Shown: positions 8,614 through 18,275 of the stretch, one piece after another
Layout of the letters: every line of letters begins with the position of its first letter
Numbering within the stretch: the stretch's first letter is position 1
Assembly: GCA_013306675.1 (NCBI GenBank)
Contig: JABLUY010000140.1
Location: forward strand, 1 to 64,000
Direction of reading: 5' to 3'
Length of the DNA stretch: 64,000 nt
Origin: Thraustochytrium sp. TN22
Taxonomy: Eukaryota; Sar; Bigyra; Thraustochytrida; Thraustochytriidae
Notes under the pieces: model-generated
Seen by the model: only the letters and a program-made list of their open reading frames with translations
Databases searched by the model: none
What the model was told of the DNA's origin: nothing
Translations under genes and position numbers: made by a program

Positions 8614-11600
8614 TCAGCGCGTCTTGAGCATGGCAAAGGTAAAGGACGCGCCGGCGAGGGCCGCCAAGAGAAGCTTGACGTTCTCCCCGGCCAAGTCGCG
8701 CTGGTGGTAAAAGGCGTCCTCGTCTTCCTCGTCGTCGTTATCATTGTCGCGCAGACTGCGGCGCGAGGCGGCGGCCGGGAGCGAGCGGCGGCTGGGCGCC
8801 TTTTGCGCGTCCTGCGGCGAGAAGATGACCTCATGGAAGGCCGAGTCAAGCGTGTCGGAGCTGGACCGGCCTGTGGAACGGTGCGAGTCGCTCCTCGCGC
8901 CATTGTCCGGGCGCTGGGCAGCACCAGGGCCGCCATTCGAGGCCTCCTCGCGCACGGCCGGCCCGTTGCCGTTCGCGTAGGCGGTCGGGCCAGCCTGAGC
9001 GCCATGGCGATGGCCAAAGTTCTCGTCGTCCTCGTCGTCCTCGTCCTCATCGTCGCCGTCATCCTCATCGTCCTCGGCGATGTCGTCCATGTCGAGGTCG
9101 TCCTCATCGAGGTCGCCCTCGAGCTCGCGCGAGGGCGAGGTTGGCGGGAAGGCGCGGCCGTCCATGGAGAGCGACTCATCAGCGGCAGGAGGGATGGCGC
9201 GCGGGTCCATGGGCGGGCCGGCCGAGGGCATGGCAACGTGCGAGGCCGGGGGCGCCTGCGTGGAGGCGAGCATGTTCTCCTGGCCGGCGAACATGTCCTC
9301 GAGCTCCTTGCTGCTGGCAACGTAGGAGAGGGTGTGCGTGAGCCTGCCCTGCTTGCCGGCGCCCGTGGCGCCGCCCGAGGACGGGGAGGCGGAATCGTTG
9401 CCGGCGCCGTCCTGCTGGCTGAGCGTCACGTAGGACTGCTTGGTGCGAAAGTTGCCCATGGGCCCGCTGTAGCCGGTGCTGGACTCGCCCGTGTCGGAGA
9501 AGAGGCCCTGGCTGAAGTTGCGGCGCACCTTGTTGGTGGTGGACGCCTCGACGAGGGCGCCGAGGACCTCGGTGACGTCCTCGGAGTCGTGCACAAAGTA
9601 CTTGGCCTTGGAGTGGGCGGAGCTGCCGACGCGCACGGCGAAGGAGGCGACCGAGTGGCCCTTGGGGCCGCGGTACTTGTTGATGGCGGCAAAGGCGCGC
9701 TCGTCCTCGTTGTCGTCGCCAAAGCAGGCGAGGAAGTCGACCGGGCTGTGTTGGTCGGCGTGCTGCGGGCCGGGCGAGTAGTCGGACTCCGTGTACGGGT
9801 GGCGCTCCAGATAGGCGAGAAGCTCGCGCACGGCGGTGCCGCGGTTGACGCCCCGCAGGCGCACGGTGACGGCGCCCTTGCCAGGCTCCACGGTCAGAGG
9901 GAGGCTGGCGATGAGCTGCTCGAGCTCGAGCTGCAGGTTGGTGGCCTGGAGGATGCCGAGGTCCGGGTCCGCGAGGACATAGTTGAAGGAAACCGCGGAG
10001 GGGCTCTCCCAGACGAAGGAGCCGTTGGTGCGGCTCGAGTACTTGTTCATGACGTTGCGGATGGTGTCCTGCCAGCCCGCGATCTCGCCGTGCTCCTCGA
10101 TGTCGTCCGGCAGCGAGACGGCATCGGAGCTGTCGCCGACGGACTCCGAGTCGCCGCCCGCGGAGGAGTGCGCCGAAGCGGACGAGGAGGAGGAGGCGGC
10201 CGTCGCCGCTGCGGCCGAGGCGCGGTAGAGGTCCGAGGGCGAAGGTCCGGAGCCGCCGTACCAGTCGCCGCCGCCCGCAGGCTCGTCGTCGATGGCCGCA
10301 ACCCAGCGCGCGCCGGGGTGCGCGCGAAAGACGAAGCCGTTCTCCGCAATGAGCGCGAGGTTGGGGATGCCCTCGAGCGCGTGCGCGAGCTCGTCGCGCA
10401 GGTCGGAGCTGATGACGACGACGGTGTTGGCGCGGTTGCGGCAGAGGTCGATGAGGCGGCCGCGCGTGGTGTCGCTGATGGGGTCGCGCGTCTCGAGGCA
10501 GCCGCCGGGGCGGCGCGAGCCGCCCTTCTCGTAGTGCCAGGAGCGCGCCGTGCCGCCGCGCTTCATGTACATGTTCATGCTGGTGGTCTCGACGAGGGTG
10601 CCGCTGTAGTCGATGAGGATGACGCGGCGCGCGGAGCCCTTGAAGGCCTCGGCGAAGGACGCGACGTCGAGCTCGGCCTGCTTGTGCGCCTCCTGGTTGC
10701 GCATGAGCAGGCGCGTGCCAAAGCCGCCGCCGAACTTGGTGATGGGCTCCGAGGTGTCGCGGTGCGCGTCGACGATGTCCTCGAGCATGCGGCGCGCCCA
10801 GGCGTGCAGCGTGCTGGACTCAATGTGCACGAGGTCGCGCGAGGAGCGCGCCGAGCGCTCGGCCACCGACATGGTGAGGGCCTCCTCGATGGTGGCGGCG
10901 AGCGCGCTGGTCTTGAACGGGTTGACGCGCAGCGCGCCGTGCAGCACGCGCGAGCATGCGGAGAACTCGGAGAGCACGACGCAGCCGGCCGGGTTGCGGC
11001 GCGCCATGAGGTACTCGAAGGGCAGCATGTCGGTGCCGACGCGCACCGAGGTGTTGAGGTAGACGTCGGCGTTCTGCATGAGCGCCAGGCGCTCGTCCAG
11101 GTCGATGCGGTCGCGCTCCTCGTACTCGACGACGTTGTGGCCCCACTTCTTCTGCAGGTGCGCCACGAGGCCTAGCACCTCGTCGCGGCACTGCTGGTAG
11201 TCGTCCGGGCGCGAGTCGAGACGCAGGCCGACCTGGTGCAGCACGACGCGGTCGCGCAGGTACGGATAGTCGACGAAGAGGCGGTCGAGCGCCAGCAGCT
11301 TGAGGCCGAGGCCGCGCAGGCCCTCGACCTCGTCGATGCCGAGGATCATTTGGCGGCGCTGCTGCTCGTGGTGGTGCGCGCCGGTCGAGGTGAGCGAGCC
11401 GGTCGAGTGGCTGAACTGCAGCGACATGCCGACGCGGCGCGCCATGGCCTGCACCTCGGGGTCGGCCAGGCGCTTGTGCACGAAGCGCGTGTCGTGGCCG
11501 ATGTAGGAGCAGGTGATGCTGACCTCGCGGCCCTGGTTGTGCAGCACGAGCACGCCGCCCTTCTTGGGCTCGTGCTGCAGGCCGAGCATGCGCTTGCACG

Positions 11601-12507
11601 AGGTGAGAAAGTGGCGCGCGTACTCGAAGAGATCGAAGCCGATGTGGTCGGCGCAGAGCATGGCGCGCAGAATCTCCTCGCGCGTGGCGAGCGTACGGAA
11701 GATCTCCGAGGAGGGAAAGGGGATGTGCACGAAGAGGCCGATGCGCGCATTGGGCAGGCGGCGCAGCAGGTACGAGGGCAGCAAGAGCAGGTGGTAGTCG
11801 TGCACCCAGAGGATGTCGCCCTCGCTGTAGATCTCCACGACCTTGCGCGAGAAGAGGCCCTGCATGGCGCAGTAGTCGGGCCAGCAGGCCTCGGCCTCCA
11901 TGGGGCTCCACGAGCGCGCCGGCGCCCAGGCCGTCTCGTCCTCGGTCTCGGCGACGCTGGCGACGCTGCTGCCGCCGCCGGCGCTCTGCTGCGCCGCGCC
12001 GGTGCCGCGGCCCAGCGAGGCGCTCGAGTTCACCGAGGAGATGGACGAGAGCGGCGCGAGGTCGGGGCCGTTGTCGCTCGCGTACAGGCTGCTCTTCTTG
12101 CCGCTGCGCGCGTACAGGTCGATGACGTTGTGGAAGGTGGGCCACAGGATGCCCTTGCAGTAGCCCTGGAAGTGGTTGTGCGCACGCTGAATGTCGCAGT
12201 AGACCGGGTAGCAGCGCATCTCGGCCAGCAGCGCCGTCACCTCGGCGCGCTCCGCCTCGGGAACGAAGGCCGGCGGCACGCCCACGTGCAGCACCTCGGT
12301 GCCCGGCTTGAGGTCCTGCATGCCCACGTACATGGGGCCGTCCTCGAAGAGGCTCTGCCTGTCGAAGCTCACCGACCACTTGTGCGTCTTGGAGTCGCGC
12401 TTCAGCACGACCGGCAGCACATTGGTGCACAGGATCAGCCGCGGCTCGCGGGCCGGCAGGTCCTCATCGGCCTCGGGCGTCGGCTCCAGCTTGCTACGGA
12501 AAGGCAT
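8614..12507 (-). CDS. Trehalose-6-phosphate synthase/phosphatase fusion, class II-like, tail-anchored
   Basis: A 1297-residue intronless protein. Residues about 22-580 form a glycosyltransferase family 20 domain, with the hallmark WVHDYHLLLLP (from 234), IGLFVHIPFPSSEIF and DHIGFDLFEYARHF. Residues about 625-1010 form a HAD trehalose-phosphatase-like domain with VILIDYSGTL (D633) and CFGDDNEDERAF. The usual role is UDP-glucose plus glucose-6-phosphate to trehalose-6-phosphate and then trehalose. Several catalytic positions look altered: the substrate loop that is normally DRLDYxKG reads DEVEGLRG, DGMNL reads VGTDML, and the HAD second aspartate is Ser (DYSGT). The domain is therefore like plant class II TPS proteins, which are mostly regulatory. 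Inserts rich in Ser/Gly interrupt both domains (about 145-200 and 735-790). A very acidic linker (about 1120-1165) and a final hydrophobic stretch LLLAALAGASFTFAML suggest a C-terminal membrane anchor. Confidence 0.92.
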   Translation of the reverse strand: MPFRSKLEPTPEADEDLPAREPRLILCTNVLPVVLKRDSKTHKWSVSFDRQSLFEDGPMYVGMQDLKPGTEVLHVGVPPAFVPEAERAEVTALLAEMRCYPVYCDIQRAHNHFQGYCKGILWPTFHNVIDLYARSGKKSSLYASDNGPDLAPLSSISSVNSSASLGRGTGAAQQSAGGGSSVASVAETEDETAWAPARSWSPMEAEACWPDYCAMQGLFSRKVVEIYSEGDILWVHDYHLLLLPSYLLRRLPNARIGLFVHIPFPSSEIFRTLATREEILRAMLCADHIGFDLFEYARHFLTSCKRMLGLQHEPKKGGVLVLHNQGREVSITCSYIGHDTRFVHKRLADPEVQAMARRVGMSLQFSHSTGSLTSTGAHHHEQQRRQMILGIDEVEGLRGLGLKLLALDRLFVDYPYLRDRVVLHQVGLRLDSRPDDYQQCRDEVLGLVAHLQKKWGHNVVEYEERDRIDLDERLALMQNADVYLNTSVRVGTDMLPFEYLMARRNPAGCVVLSEFSACSRVLHGALRVNPFKTSALAATIEEALTMSVAERSARSSRDLVHIESSTLHAWARRMLEDIVDAHRDTSEPITKFGGGFGTRLLMRNQEAHKQAELDVASFAEAFKGSARRVILIDYSGTLVETTSMNMYMKRGGTARSWHYEKGGSRRPGGCLETRDPISDTTRGRLIDLCRNRANTVVVISSDLRDELAHALEGIPNLALIAENGFVFRAHPGARWVAAIDDEPAGGGDWYGGSGPSPSDLYRASAAAATAASSSSSASAHSSAGGDSESVGDSSDAVSLPDDIEEHGEIAGWQDTIRNVMNKYSSRTNGSFVWESPSAVSFNYVLADPDLGILQATNLQLELEQLIASLPLTVEPGKGAVTVRLRGVNRGTAVRELLAYLERHPYTESDYSPGPQHADQHSPVDFLACFGDDNEDERAFAAINKYRGPKGHSVASFAVRVGSSAHSKAKYFVHDSEDVTEVLGALVEASTTNKVRRNFSQGLFSDTGESSTGYSGPMGNFRTKQSYVTLSQQDGAGNDSASPSSGGATGAGKQGRLTHTLSYVASSKELEDMFAGQENMLASTQAPPASHVAMPSAGPPMDPRAIPPAADESLSMDGRAFPPTSPSRELEGDLDEDDLDMDDIAEDDEDDGDDEDEDDEDDENFGHRHGAQAGPTAYANGNGPAVREEASNGGPGAAQRPDNGARSDSHRSTGRSSSDTLDSAFHEVIFSPQDAQKAPSRRSLPAAASRRSLRDNDNDDEEDEDAFYHQRDLAGENVKLLLAALAGASFTFAMLKTR

Positions 12508-13320
12508 TCTCCTGTCTTCTCTTCGTTCTAGTGCTAGAGGCTGGGAGCCGAAGGAAGAATTAAAAGGAGGGAAACACAGAAGTCAATCTCGCAGGCCTTG
12601 TGGCCGGCGCGTGCGTGCGCGCTGCGCTGTGCTGCTCTGCCCTGCCCTGCGCTGCGCTGCGGCAGCTCCGAGGCTGCTGCAGACGCAGGCGCGAAAGCAG
12701 GCGCAGTCGCAGTCGCAGTCGCAGGCCACCACGCGCCTGCCTGCCTGGGGGTCTCTTTGAAGACGCGCTGGCGCTCCTAATGCCCGGGCGGCAGCTTCCA
12801 CCTGATGATCTTCGTGTTCAACCCCACCGCGTTACGGAGTCCGGCCATCAATTGATGTTGGCCCGGACCTCGCGCGCCGCCCTCCCCGGCGGCGCCCTGT
12901 CTGCCTTGTCTCCTCGCCGCTCTCGCAGCGCTCACACCTGCGCCGAGCAACTGCGCAGCCGCGTCGCACCTCCACGACTACAGCAACGACGCCACCACCC
13001 ACAAGGGCAGATGCACGGAGTGCGCACGCAGGCCAGCCCGCTCTCGCGCGCGGCCTCGGCGCACGAGGTCGCCCCGCAGCCGCCCGCGCGCAGCCGCCCG
13101 CGCGCCGCCGCCGCCGCCGCCGCCCGCGCTCCGCGTGGCCTCCGGGTCGACTTTGGCAACTGCAGCGCCGCGCTTTCAACCCGCGATCCTCGCCGCGCAG
13201 CCGCCAATCCGCTCCGCTCCGCTGCGCTGCGCCGGGCGCCGCGAGCGCGCGCGCGCGCGCGGGCCGCCGGGCCGGCGCGCCGCCGGGGCCGCGCTCCCCG
13301 CCGCCGCCTGCCGCCTGCCG

Positions 13321-13380
13321 CGAGCGCGAGCGCGAGCGCGAGCGAGCGAGCGAGCGAGCGAGCGAGCGCGAGCGCGAGCA
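13321..13380. repeat. GCGAGC/GCGA simple repeat
   Basis: A run of GCGAGC hexamers changing to GCGA tetramers and back. The same hexamer reappears at 14361-14455 and 42058-42085. Confidence 0.9.
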
Positions 13381-14360
13381 GGCGAATTGGAGTTTGAATT
13401 TGAATTTGATGGCAGCCGCGCCGCCGCCCTTGCGCGCCGCAAAGGCGCACTTGCGCGCCGCATACCCCACTTGCGCCGCCGCGATAGTCCACTGCCGCCG
13501 CGCGCGCGCAAGTGGGCGGACAGGCGCCCGCGCCGCGCGCAGGGCGAGGTTATCACCCAGGGTCAAGGATTTCCAAGGATACGACCGCGCCGCCGTTGCG
13601 AAACTGCAACCGCCGTAACCGAAGGGGGTGCCCCGCGCGCGGCGCGCAGCGTTTTCTGGGACCCGCCCCCGGCGCCTCTGCGGCTGCATCTTTCGCGATC
13701 TGCACCTGGGGCGAGATTTTCCGCGTCCACCCGGGGAGGTGGGGACGTCACTGGGAGCGAACTGCAGCTGTGGGAGAGGCGCGCCACTGAGGGACTAAGA
13801 GGGCGCTGGCGGCGCAGAGGGCGAAGAGGCGACTCGCGGCGCGGAGCAGCGCCAAAAGGCCCCGCAGAGGAAGGATACGGCGCAGTGGGCGCAGGGGCAG
13901 TGGCGGGGCTCTGGCCGCGCGTTAGCAGCTTGGCGCCATAGACTCGCATCCGCCCTCCCGCGCCGCCGCCGCCCGCGCCGCGTCGCGCCGCGCCGCGCCG
14001 CCGCGCGCGCCGCGCGCGCCGGGCCCCGCCGCGCCGAGCCCGCGCCGCGCGCGCGCCGCCGGCCACCGCGCGCCGTGGTTTCATCCGCTCGCCGGGGGTT
14101 CATTGGGTCTCGTCTCGTCGCGTCTCGTCTCGTCTCGTTCGCCGCTCAACGCCCGCCGGCCCGCCCGCCCGCTGCGCGGCGCCGCGCCGCGCTGCACCGC
14201 GCGCGCTGCGCTGCGGCGCCGCGCGGAGCGGCCCGCGGAGGCGGCCTCCCGCGCCTGCGCGCCGCGGCCCCGCTCGCGGCGGCCGCGGCTGCCCGCCGGC
14301 GAGGGCCCTGGCGCGGCCAGGTGGAGGAGGAGATTTCCTGCTAGCGAGCGAGCTAGCTGG

Positions 14361-14455
14361 CCGCGAGCGCGAGCGCGAGCGGGGAGAGCCGCGCGAGCGC
14401 GAGCGCGAGCGCCTTGAACGCCTTGAGCGCGAGCGCGAGCGCGAGCGCGAGCGGA
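14361..14455. repeat. (GCGAGC)n simple repeat in the MYB 5' leader
   Basis: Hexamer GCGAGC repeated in three blocks separated by short interruptions, just upstream of the chosen MYB start at 14528. Confidence 0.9.
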
Positions 14456-14527
14456 CCAGGCCGAAGCGAACCGGGCCGGGCCAAACCCGGCCGGCGAGCG
14501 ACGCAGGGCGCCTGGCACGGCAGGCCC

Positions 14528-15361
14528 ATGATGGGCGACGAAGCCGAGGCCGAGGGCGGCCGCGGGGACGCGACGGCGTCGCCCGGCGGCGGCGCGCAGT
14601 CGGCCGTCATCAACGCCGGCCGCTGGACGCACGAGGAGCACGCCATCTTCTTGGAGGGGCTCAAGCTGCACGGCAAGGAGTGGAAGAAGATCTCGGACAT
14701 GATCCAGACGCGCACCGTTGTACAAATCCGCACGCACGCCCAAAAGTACTTCCAAAAGGTCGCCAAGACCACCGGCGGGCCCGTCATGTCCACCAGCAAG
14801 AAGGGCGACGTCATCCGGCCGCCCGCGCGCAAGCGCCGCGCCGCTGAGCCCTCCGACACGGACGACGCCGCCGACGAGGACGCGCCGCACCTCAAGCACC
14901 AGCGCCGCGCCAGCGCGAGCCCGGCCTTCGACGACGGCGCCGCGGCAGCTCCTGCTACTGCTGCTGCTGCCGAAGCCGCGCCCGCCGCCGCGCCCGCGCC
15001 CGCGGCGCCCGCCGCGCGCAAGCCAGACTCCATTCGCGTGCCCAGCGCCTTCTCCAAGCCCAATGGCCGCGGCGCCTCGCGGGCCAACGGCGCCGGCCTC
15101 ACCCTCACCAAGCCCGAGGACGCCGCCGGCGGCCACACGCCACGCACCGTCGCCGCCGCCACCATCTTGCTGCGCCCTAGGATACAGCACAAGCTGGCCT
15201 CTGGCAGCGACACGCCCAAGACCCGCGAGCAGGCCTCGTGGCTCGCCTCCAATCAGGAGCGCGCCGCCGCCGTACTCGGCCGCCGCCGCCGTCCCAGCAC
15301 GGCCAACAGCTCCGGCAACAACGCCAGCTCGGTCCTCAGCTGGGACACCGCGGCCAACTGA
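14528..15361 (+). CDS. Single-repeat MYB transcription factor, SHAQKYF class
   Basis: A 277-residue protein with one MYB-like domain at about residues 31-77. It has the regularly spaced tryptophans (GRWTHEEHAIF and EWKKISDMI; the third is replaced by aliphatic residues) and ends in RTHAQKYFQK, the SHAQKYF-type signature with Thr for Ser. Such factors (REVEILLE/CCA1-like in plants, also in stramenopiles and amoebae) bind AATATCT- or TTATCC-like sites and often act in daily or developmental control. A Lys/Arg-rich segment (RPPARKRR, about 97-105) is a probable nuclear localisation signal. The rest is Ala/Pro-rich with acidic patches. The ATG at 14528 (second Met at 14531) is the first true ATG in the frame; the reading frame upstream of it encodes only the GCGAGC repeat. 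Confidence 0.88.
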   Translation: MMGDEAEAEGGRGDATASPGGGAQSAVINAGRWTHEEHAIFLEGLKLHGKEWKKISDMIQTRTVVQIRTHAQKYFQKVAKTTGGPVMSTSKKGDVIRPPARKRRAAEPSDTDDAADEDAPHLKHQRRASASPAFDDGAAAAPATAAAAEAAPAAAPAPAAPAARKPDSIRVPSAFSKPNGRGASRANGAGLTLTKPEDAAGGHTPRTVAAATILLRPRIQHKLASGSDTPKTREQASWLASNQERAAAVLGRRRRPSTANSSGNNASSVLSWDTAAN

Positions 15362-15703
15362 CGGCCGCCGCCGAGCACACTTGCCCAGCCCATTCCTCGC
15401 ACCCTTTCACCCGGCGACGCCCGACTAGGTCGCGCGTGCGCCCGGGCCCCGCGGCGCGCAGCCTGGTAGTCTCACTCACCGAAGTGGAAAGGGCCGAGCT
15501 GGCTCTAGCTAGCTAGCTAGCTCCCTCCTCTCTGCGCCGCCCCCGCTGCGGCGCCATGTGCCTGCGCACCCCAGCGCGCTCGTCCAATGCATGCACAGTC
15601 AAGTCAGTCTTGACGAGCCGCTCCGGCGCCGCCTTGTTTTCCATCCTCTCCCGTACCCTAGCCTTTGCGACATGCGCCGCGCGCATCAAAGAACAGAAGC
15701 AAA
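15362..15703. other. Tail-to-tail intergenic region
   Basis: 342 bp between the MYB stop and the stop of the Cys-rich gene. It contains an AGCT run at 15506-15522 and otherwise no feature I can support. Confidence 0.5.
15506..15522. repeat. AGCT tandem run
   Basis: Four tandem AGCT units. Equivalent runs occur at 20894-20915, 26627-26649, 40923-40936, 41208-41223 and 60739-60755, always outside genes. Confidence 0.9.
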
Positions 15704-17500
15704 TTACACATGATCAGCATCCGCATCCGCGCTCACCGCGCAGTCCCCCTCCATCGCCACCTCCGCCAAAGGGTCCATGCCGCTGCCAACCACACGGTAC
15801 GCGCCACCGCCCGCGACCAGCTCCAGCGACGACAGGTTCGCCGCCGCGAAGGCGTCCACCCGCATCAGCATCGCGTCGCGCGATGCCGAGTAATAGTACG
15901 CCTGCTCCGAGTCTCCCGTGTCTGCGCAGCACTCCGCCTGCAGCGCGTCTGTGCCGTTCAACGTGTCCTGGCACAGTGCCGCTGGCACGCTGCGCAGGTT
16001 GCTCAAGTCCAGCGCCTCGGCGGACCCTCCGAGGAGCAACATGGGCCGGCTGCGATTCGCCAGCGCGCAGTCGGCACTCTGGACGTCGCACAGCCCCTGC
16101 GCCCCGCACGAGCTTTCGCACTGGCACACGGTGTCCGGGTTGAGCGTCAGCGCCCCACTCGCAGCCTCGCACGTCGTCTCCAGTCCGCACGAGGTCTCGC
16201 ATGCCTGCGTCTCGTTGCCCGCCCTGCACGCACTCACGCCCGCCGCGCCCGCCTCGCTCTCGAGCCCGAACGGGCACAGCCGGCACACAGGCTCCTCCCC
16301 GCGGCAGCACGTCACGCTCTCCGAGCTGACGCGCTCGCTCGGCGCCATGCAGACCAAAGGCTGCGCGCCGTGGTTCAAGAGCCCGACGTCCGTGCTCTGC
16401 GCCTGCCCCAAGGTGTCCACTGGCGCCGCCACGTCCGTGGCATTAAAGGCGCTGCATGCGCTGCCGCCCGCGAAGACGGCGCCGTCCACCACCGTGTAGT
16501 GCGCCGCGTTGCCGCACGAGGCGCCATTCAGACAGGTCCCGGCGCGCTTCGCGGCCGGGATGCTCGCGTTCGCGTGCGTCAGCCGCCAGTCCGTGTCGGG
16601 CCCGCACGCGGCGCGCGTCGCCGGGTCTACGCCGTCGTACGCCTCGCACGTCGCCGCCCGCCGCCCGTCATGCCAGCACCGCTCGCCCGCGTACGACGGC
16701 TCGCAGTCCGCGTATGCGCACGCGCTGCTGGCCGCCAGCGTCCAAAGGCCCACGGCCTTGCGCATTGTCGTAAAATCCACCGCACTGCACGCCGTCAGCG
16801 TCCACGTGCGCCCGGCTGCCGTCCACGCGGCCTCGCCCTGGAGCACCTCGTCTGCGGAGCACAGCCGGGCGCCCGCACCAAGCGCCTCGCACGTCGCGCG
16901 CGCCTCCGTGTACTGCAGCGCCGCAGCACCCGGCATCACCTGCGACACGACAAAGCTGGACCCGGGCTCCGTCCTCGTGTCGCTCGCCGCCGCCGCGTCG
17001 GCCTCGCCCGTGCCGGCGCCGTACCAGCCGGCCGGACACGAGGCGTCCAGGACGACCGCCTCCACCTGCACGAGCCGCTGCAGCACGCACACGCTCTGCG
17101 GGCCGCGCGTCCATGGGACGCTAAGCGCCACCTCCAGGACCGTCTCGTCCTCGCTCGACGCCGCCAGCGTGCCCACCCACTCCTCCGCGACGCCTGACAG
17201 GAACGCGTCCGTGCACGCGTCCGTGCCAGGCACGAGCGCCACGCGGTCGCCTACGGCCACATCTTCGCCCTGCAGCGAGATCACCACCGTCTCCACCGCC
17301 TCGCACGCCTCGTGCACGCTCGGCTCCAGCGAGCACCGGTCGCCAAGCCGCTGCGTCGCCACGTTTGTCTGCACCGAGACGCACCCCTGCGCGCTGCACG
17401 CGCCCGCCTCGTTGCAGCACTGCACCAGGCTCGCGCCTGCGGCCGCCTTGGCCGCCGCTAGCGCAATCGCCGCCGCGATCGCCGCCCTTGCGCGCATCAT
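15704..17500 (-). CDS. Secreted cysteine-rich protein
   Basis: A 598-residue protein that starts with a clear signal peptide (MMRARAAIAAAIALAAA, likely cleaved near residue 22). The mature part has about 38 cysteines spread along the chain, often in pairs or close spacing (QCCNEAGAC, TCCRGEEPVCRLCPFG, CQCESSCGAQGLC, AECC), as in disulfide-rich extracellular proteins. Potential N-glycosylation sites include NASI, NATD, NETQ, NRSR, NGTD and NLSS. Around residues 195-215, ARATCEALGAGARLCSADE resembles a short motif seen in many secreted and surface proteins of protists. There is no transmembrane segment or GPI-type hydrophobic tail; the C-terminus is DADADHV. I cannot name a family. A cell-wall or extracellular matrix role is plausible. 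Confidence 0.75.
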   Translation of the reverse strand: MMRARAAIAAAIALAAAKAAAGASLVQCCNEAGACSAQGCVSVQTNVATQRLGDRCSLEPSVHEACEAVETVVISLQGEDVAVGDRVALVPGTDACTDAFLSGVAEEWVGTLAASSEDETVLEVALSVPWTRGPQSVCVLQRLVQVEAVVLDASCPAGWYGAGTGEADAAAASDTRTEPGSSFVVSQVMPGAAALQYTEARATCEALGAGARLCSADEVLQGEAAWTAAGRTWTLTACSAVDFTTMRKAVGLWTLAASSACAYADCEPSYAGERCWHDGRRAATCEAYDGVDPATRAACGPDTDWRLTHANASIPAAKRAGTCLNGASCGNAAHYTVVDGAVFAGGSACSAFNATDVAAPVDTLGQAQSTDVGLLNHGAQPLVCMAPSERVSSESVTCCRGEEPVCRLCPFGLESEAGAAGVSACRAGNETQACETSCGLETTCEAASGALTLNPDTVCQCESSCGAQGLCDVQSADCALANRSRPMLLLGGSAEALDLSNLRSVPAALCQDTLNGTDALQAECCADTGDSEQAYYYSASRDAMLMRVDAFAAANLSSLELVAGGGAYRVVGSGMDPLAEVAMEGDCAVSADADADHV

Positions 17501-18275
17501 CGAATGCAGAGCGCCGAGCTTTTCATGTTTGCTGTCTCCGCCGCCCCCGCGCGTCCCATTGCCCGGGGCGGTGAACGAGTCCCACCGGGCTTCACTTCAA
17601 CAAGTACTTATTACTTCTGGCCGTTGGATAGCGCAAGTCGGATTCGTACGCACATGTGCAAGGCTCGGGCTCAGGCTTCGAGTCGTTCGTGAGACCTAAC
17701 CTACTAACTTAGTCTCGAAATCAAGCCTTGGGCGAGCGAGCAACCACGAAGGGAAAATGAGGAGCAGTCCGCGACTCGGAAAAAAACAAAAACAAAAAAG
17801 AAGACAAGAACGGCGAACGAGAGAGCTGTGAGCGAGACTAACAGCTAAACACACTGTCAGTGCGAGAGGGCCTGGACACACGTGCGAGACAACCGTCCCC
17901 ATTTTCTTTTCTTTTTTTTGGCACACCTCTCAAGTTTGTTGCCTGACAGCGCCTGCCACCTTTGCCTCAGATTGCCTGGCAGTCTTTCTTGCTCGCTGGC
18001 TCGCTCGCTGGCTGGCTGGCTGGCTCGCTCGCTCGCGCTCTTCCGGATCGCTAGTCTTCGCCGAGTCCCCCGCGGACGCTGGCTCGGGCCTGGCTCTCTT
18101 GCGCTCTCGATCTTGCCAGACTCGGAAGCGTACTGCTCTCGCTCTCGATCTTGCCAGACTCGGACGCGTACCGCTCCAAGGAGCCCTCAGATTTCCGCTG
18201 GCACGCGGCATCCAGAACCAATTCGCCATCCAGCCCATCGAAAACCCATCTGTGTCGAAGCAGACGTGAGGCGCT
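17501..18275. other. Intergenic region upstream of the repeat protein
   Basis: This gap separates the start of the minus-strand Cys-rich gene from the decayed first unit of the repeat protein. It has A-rich and T-rich tracts (about 17780-17800 and 17905-17920), CTCGCTGG-type runs (about 17990-18035) and a two-copy direct repeat at 18102-18175. I see no gene. Confidence 0.5.
18102..18175. repeat. Two-copy direct repeat, about 37 bp unit
   Basis: The unit begins GCTCTCGATCTTGCCAGACT and continues to CGTACTGCT (first copy 18102-18136) or CGTACCGCT (second copy 18140-18175). Copies differ at only a few positions, so the duplication is young. Confidence 0.9.

Larger units (their letters stand above)
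12508..14527. other. Long GC-rich head-to-head promoter region
   Basis: About 2 kb between the TPS gene (minus) and the MYB gene (plus). Both strands are full of long ORFs, but all are Arg/Ala/Pro-rich and follow from the high GC content. It holds a (GCGA)n run at 13321-13380, TCTCG repeats at about 14108-14140 and (GCGAGC)n at about 14361-14455. The 13540-13790 part is less repetitive and could carry regulatory sites. No gene is supported. Confidence 0.5.

Noticed and set aside
8704-11175. 823-residue plus-strand ORF opposite the TPS/TPP gene
   Set aside because: It is the antisense of a clearly conserved coding frame and has low-complexity Val/Ala/Gly/Arg composition without motifs.
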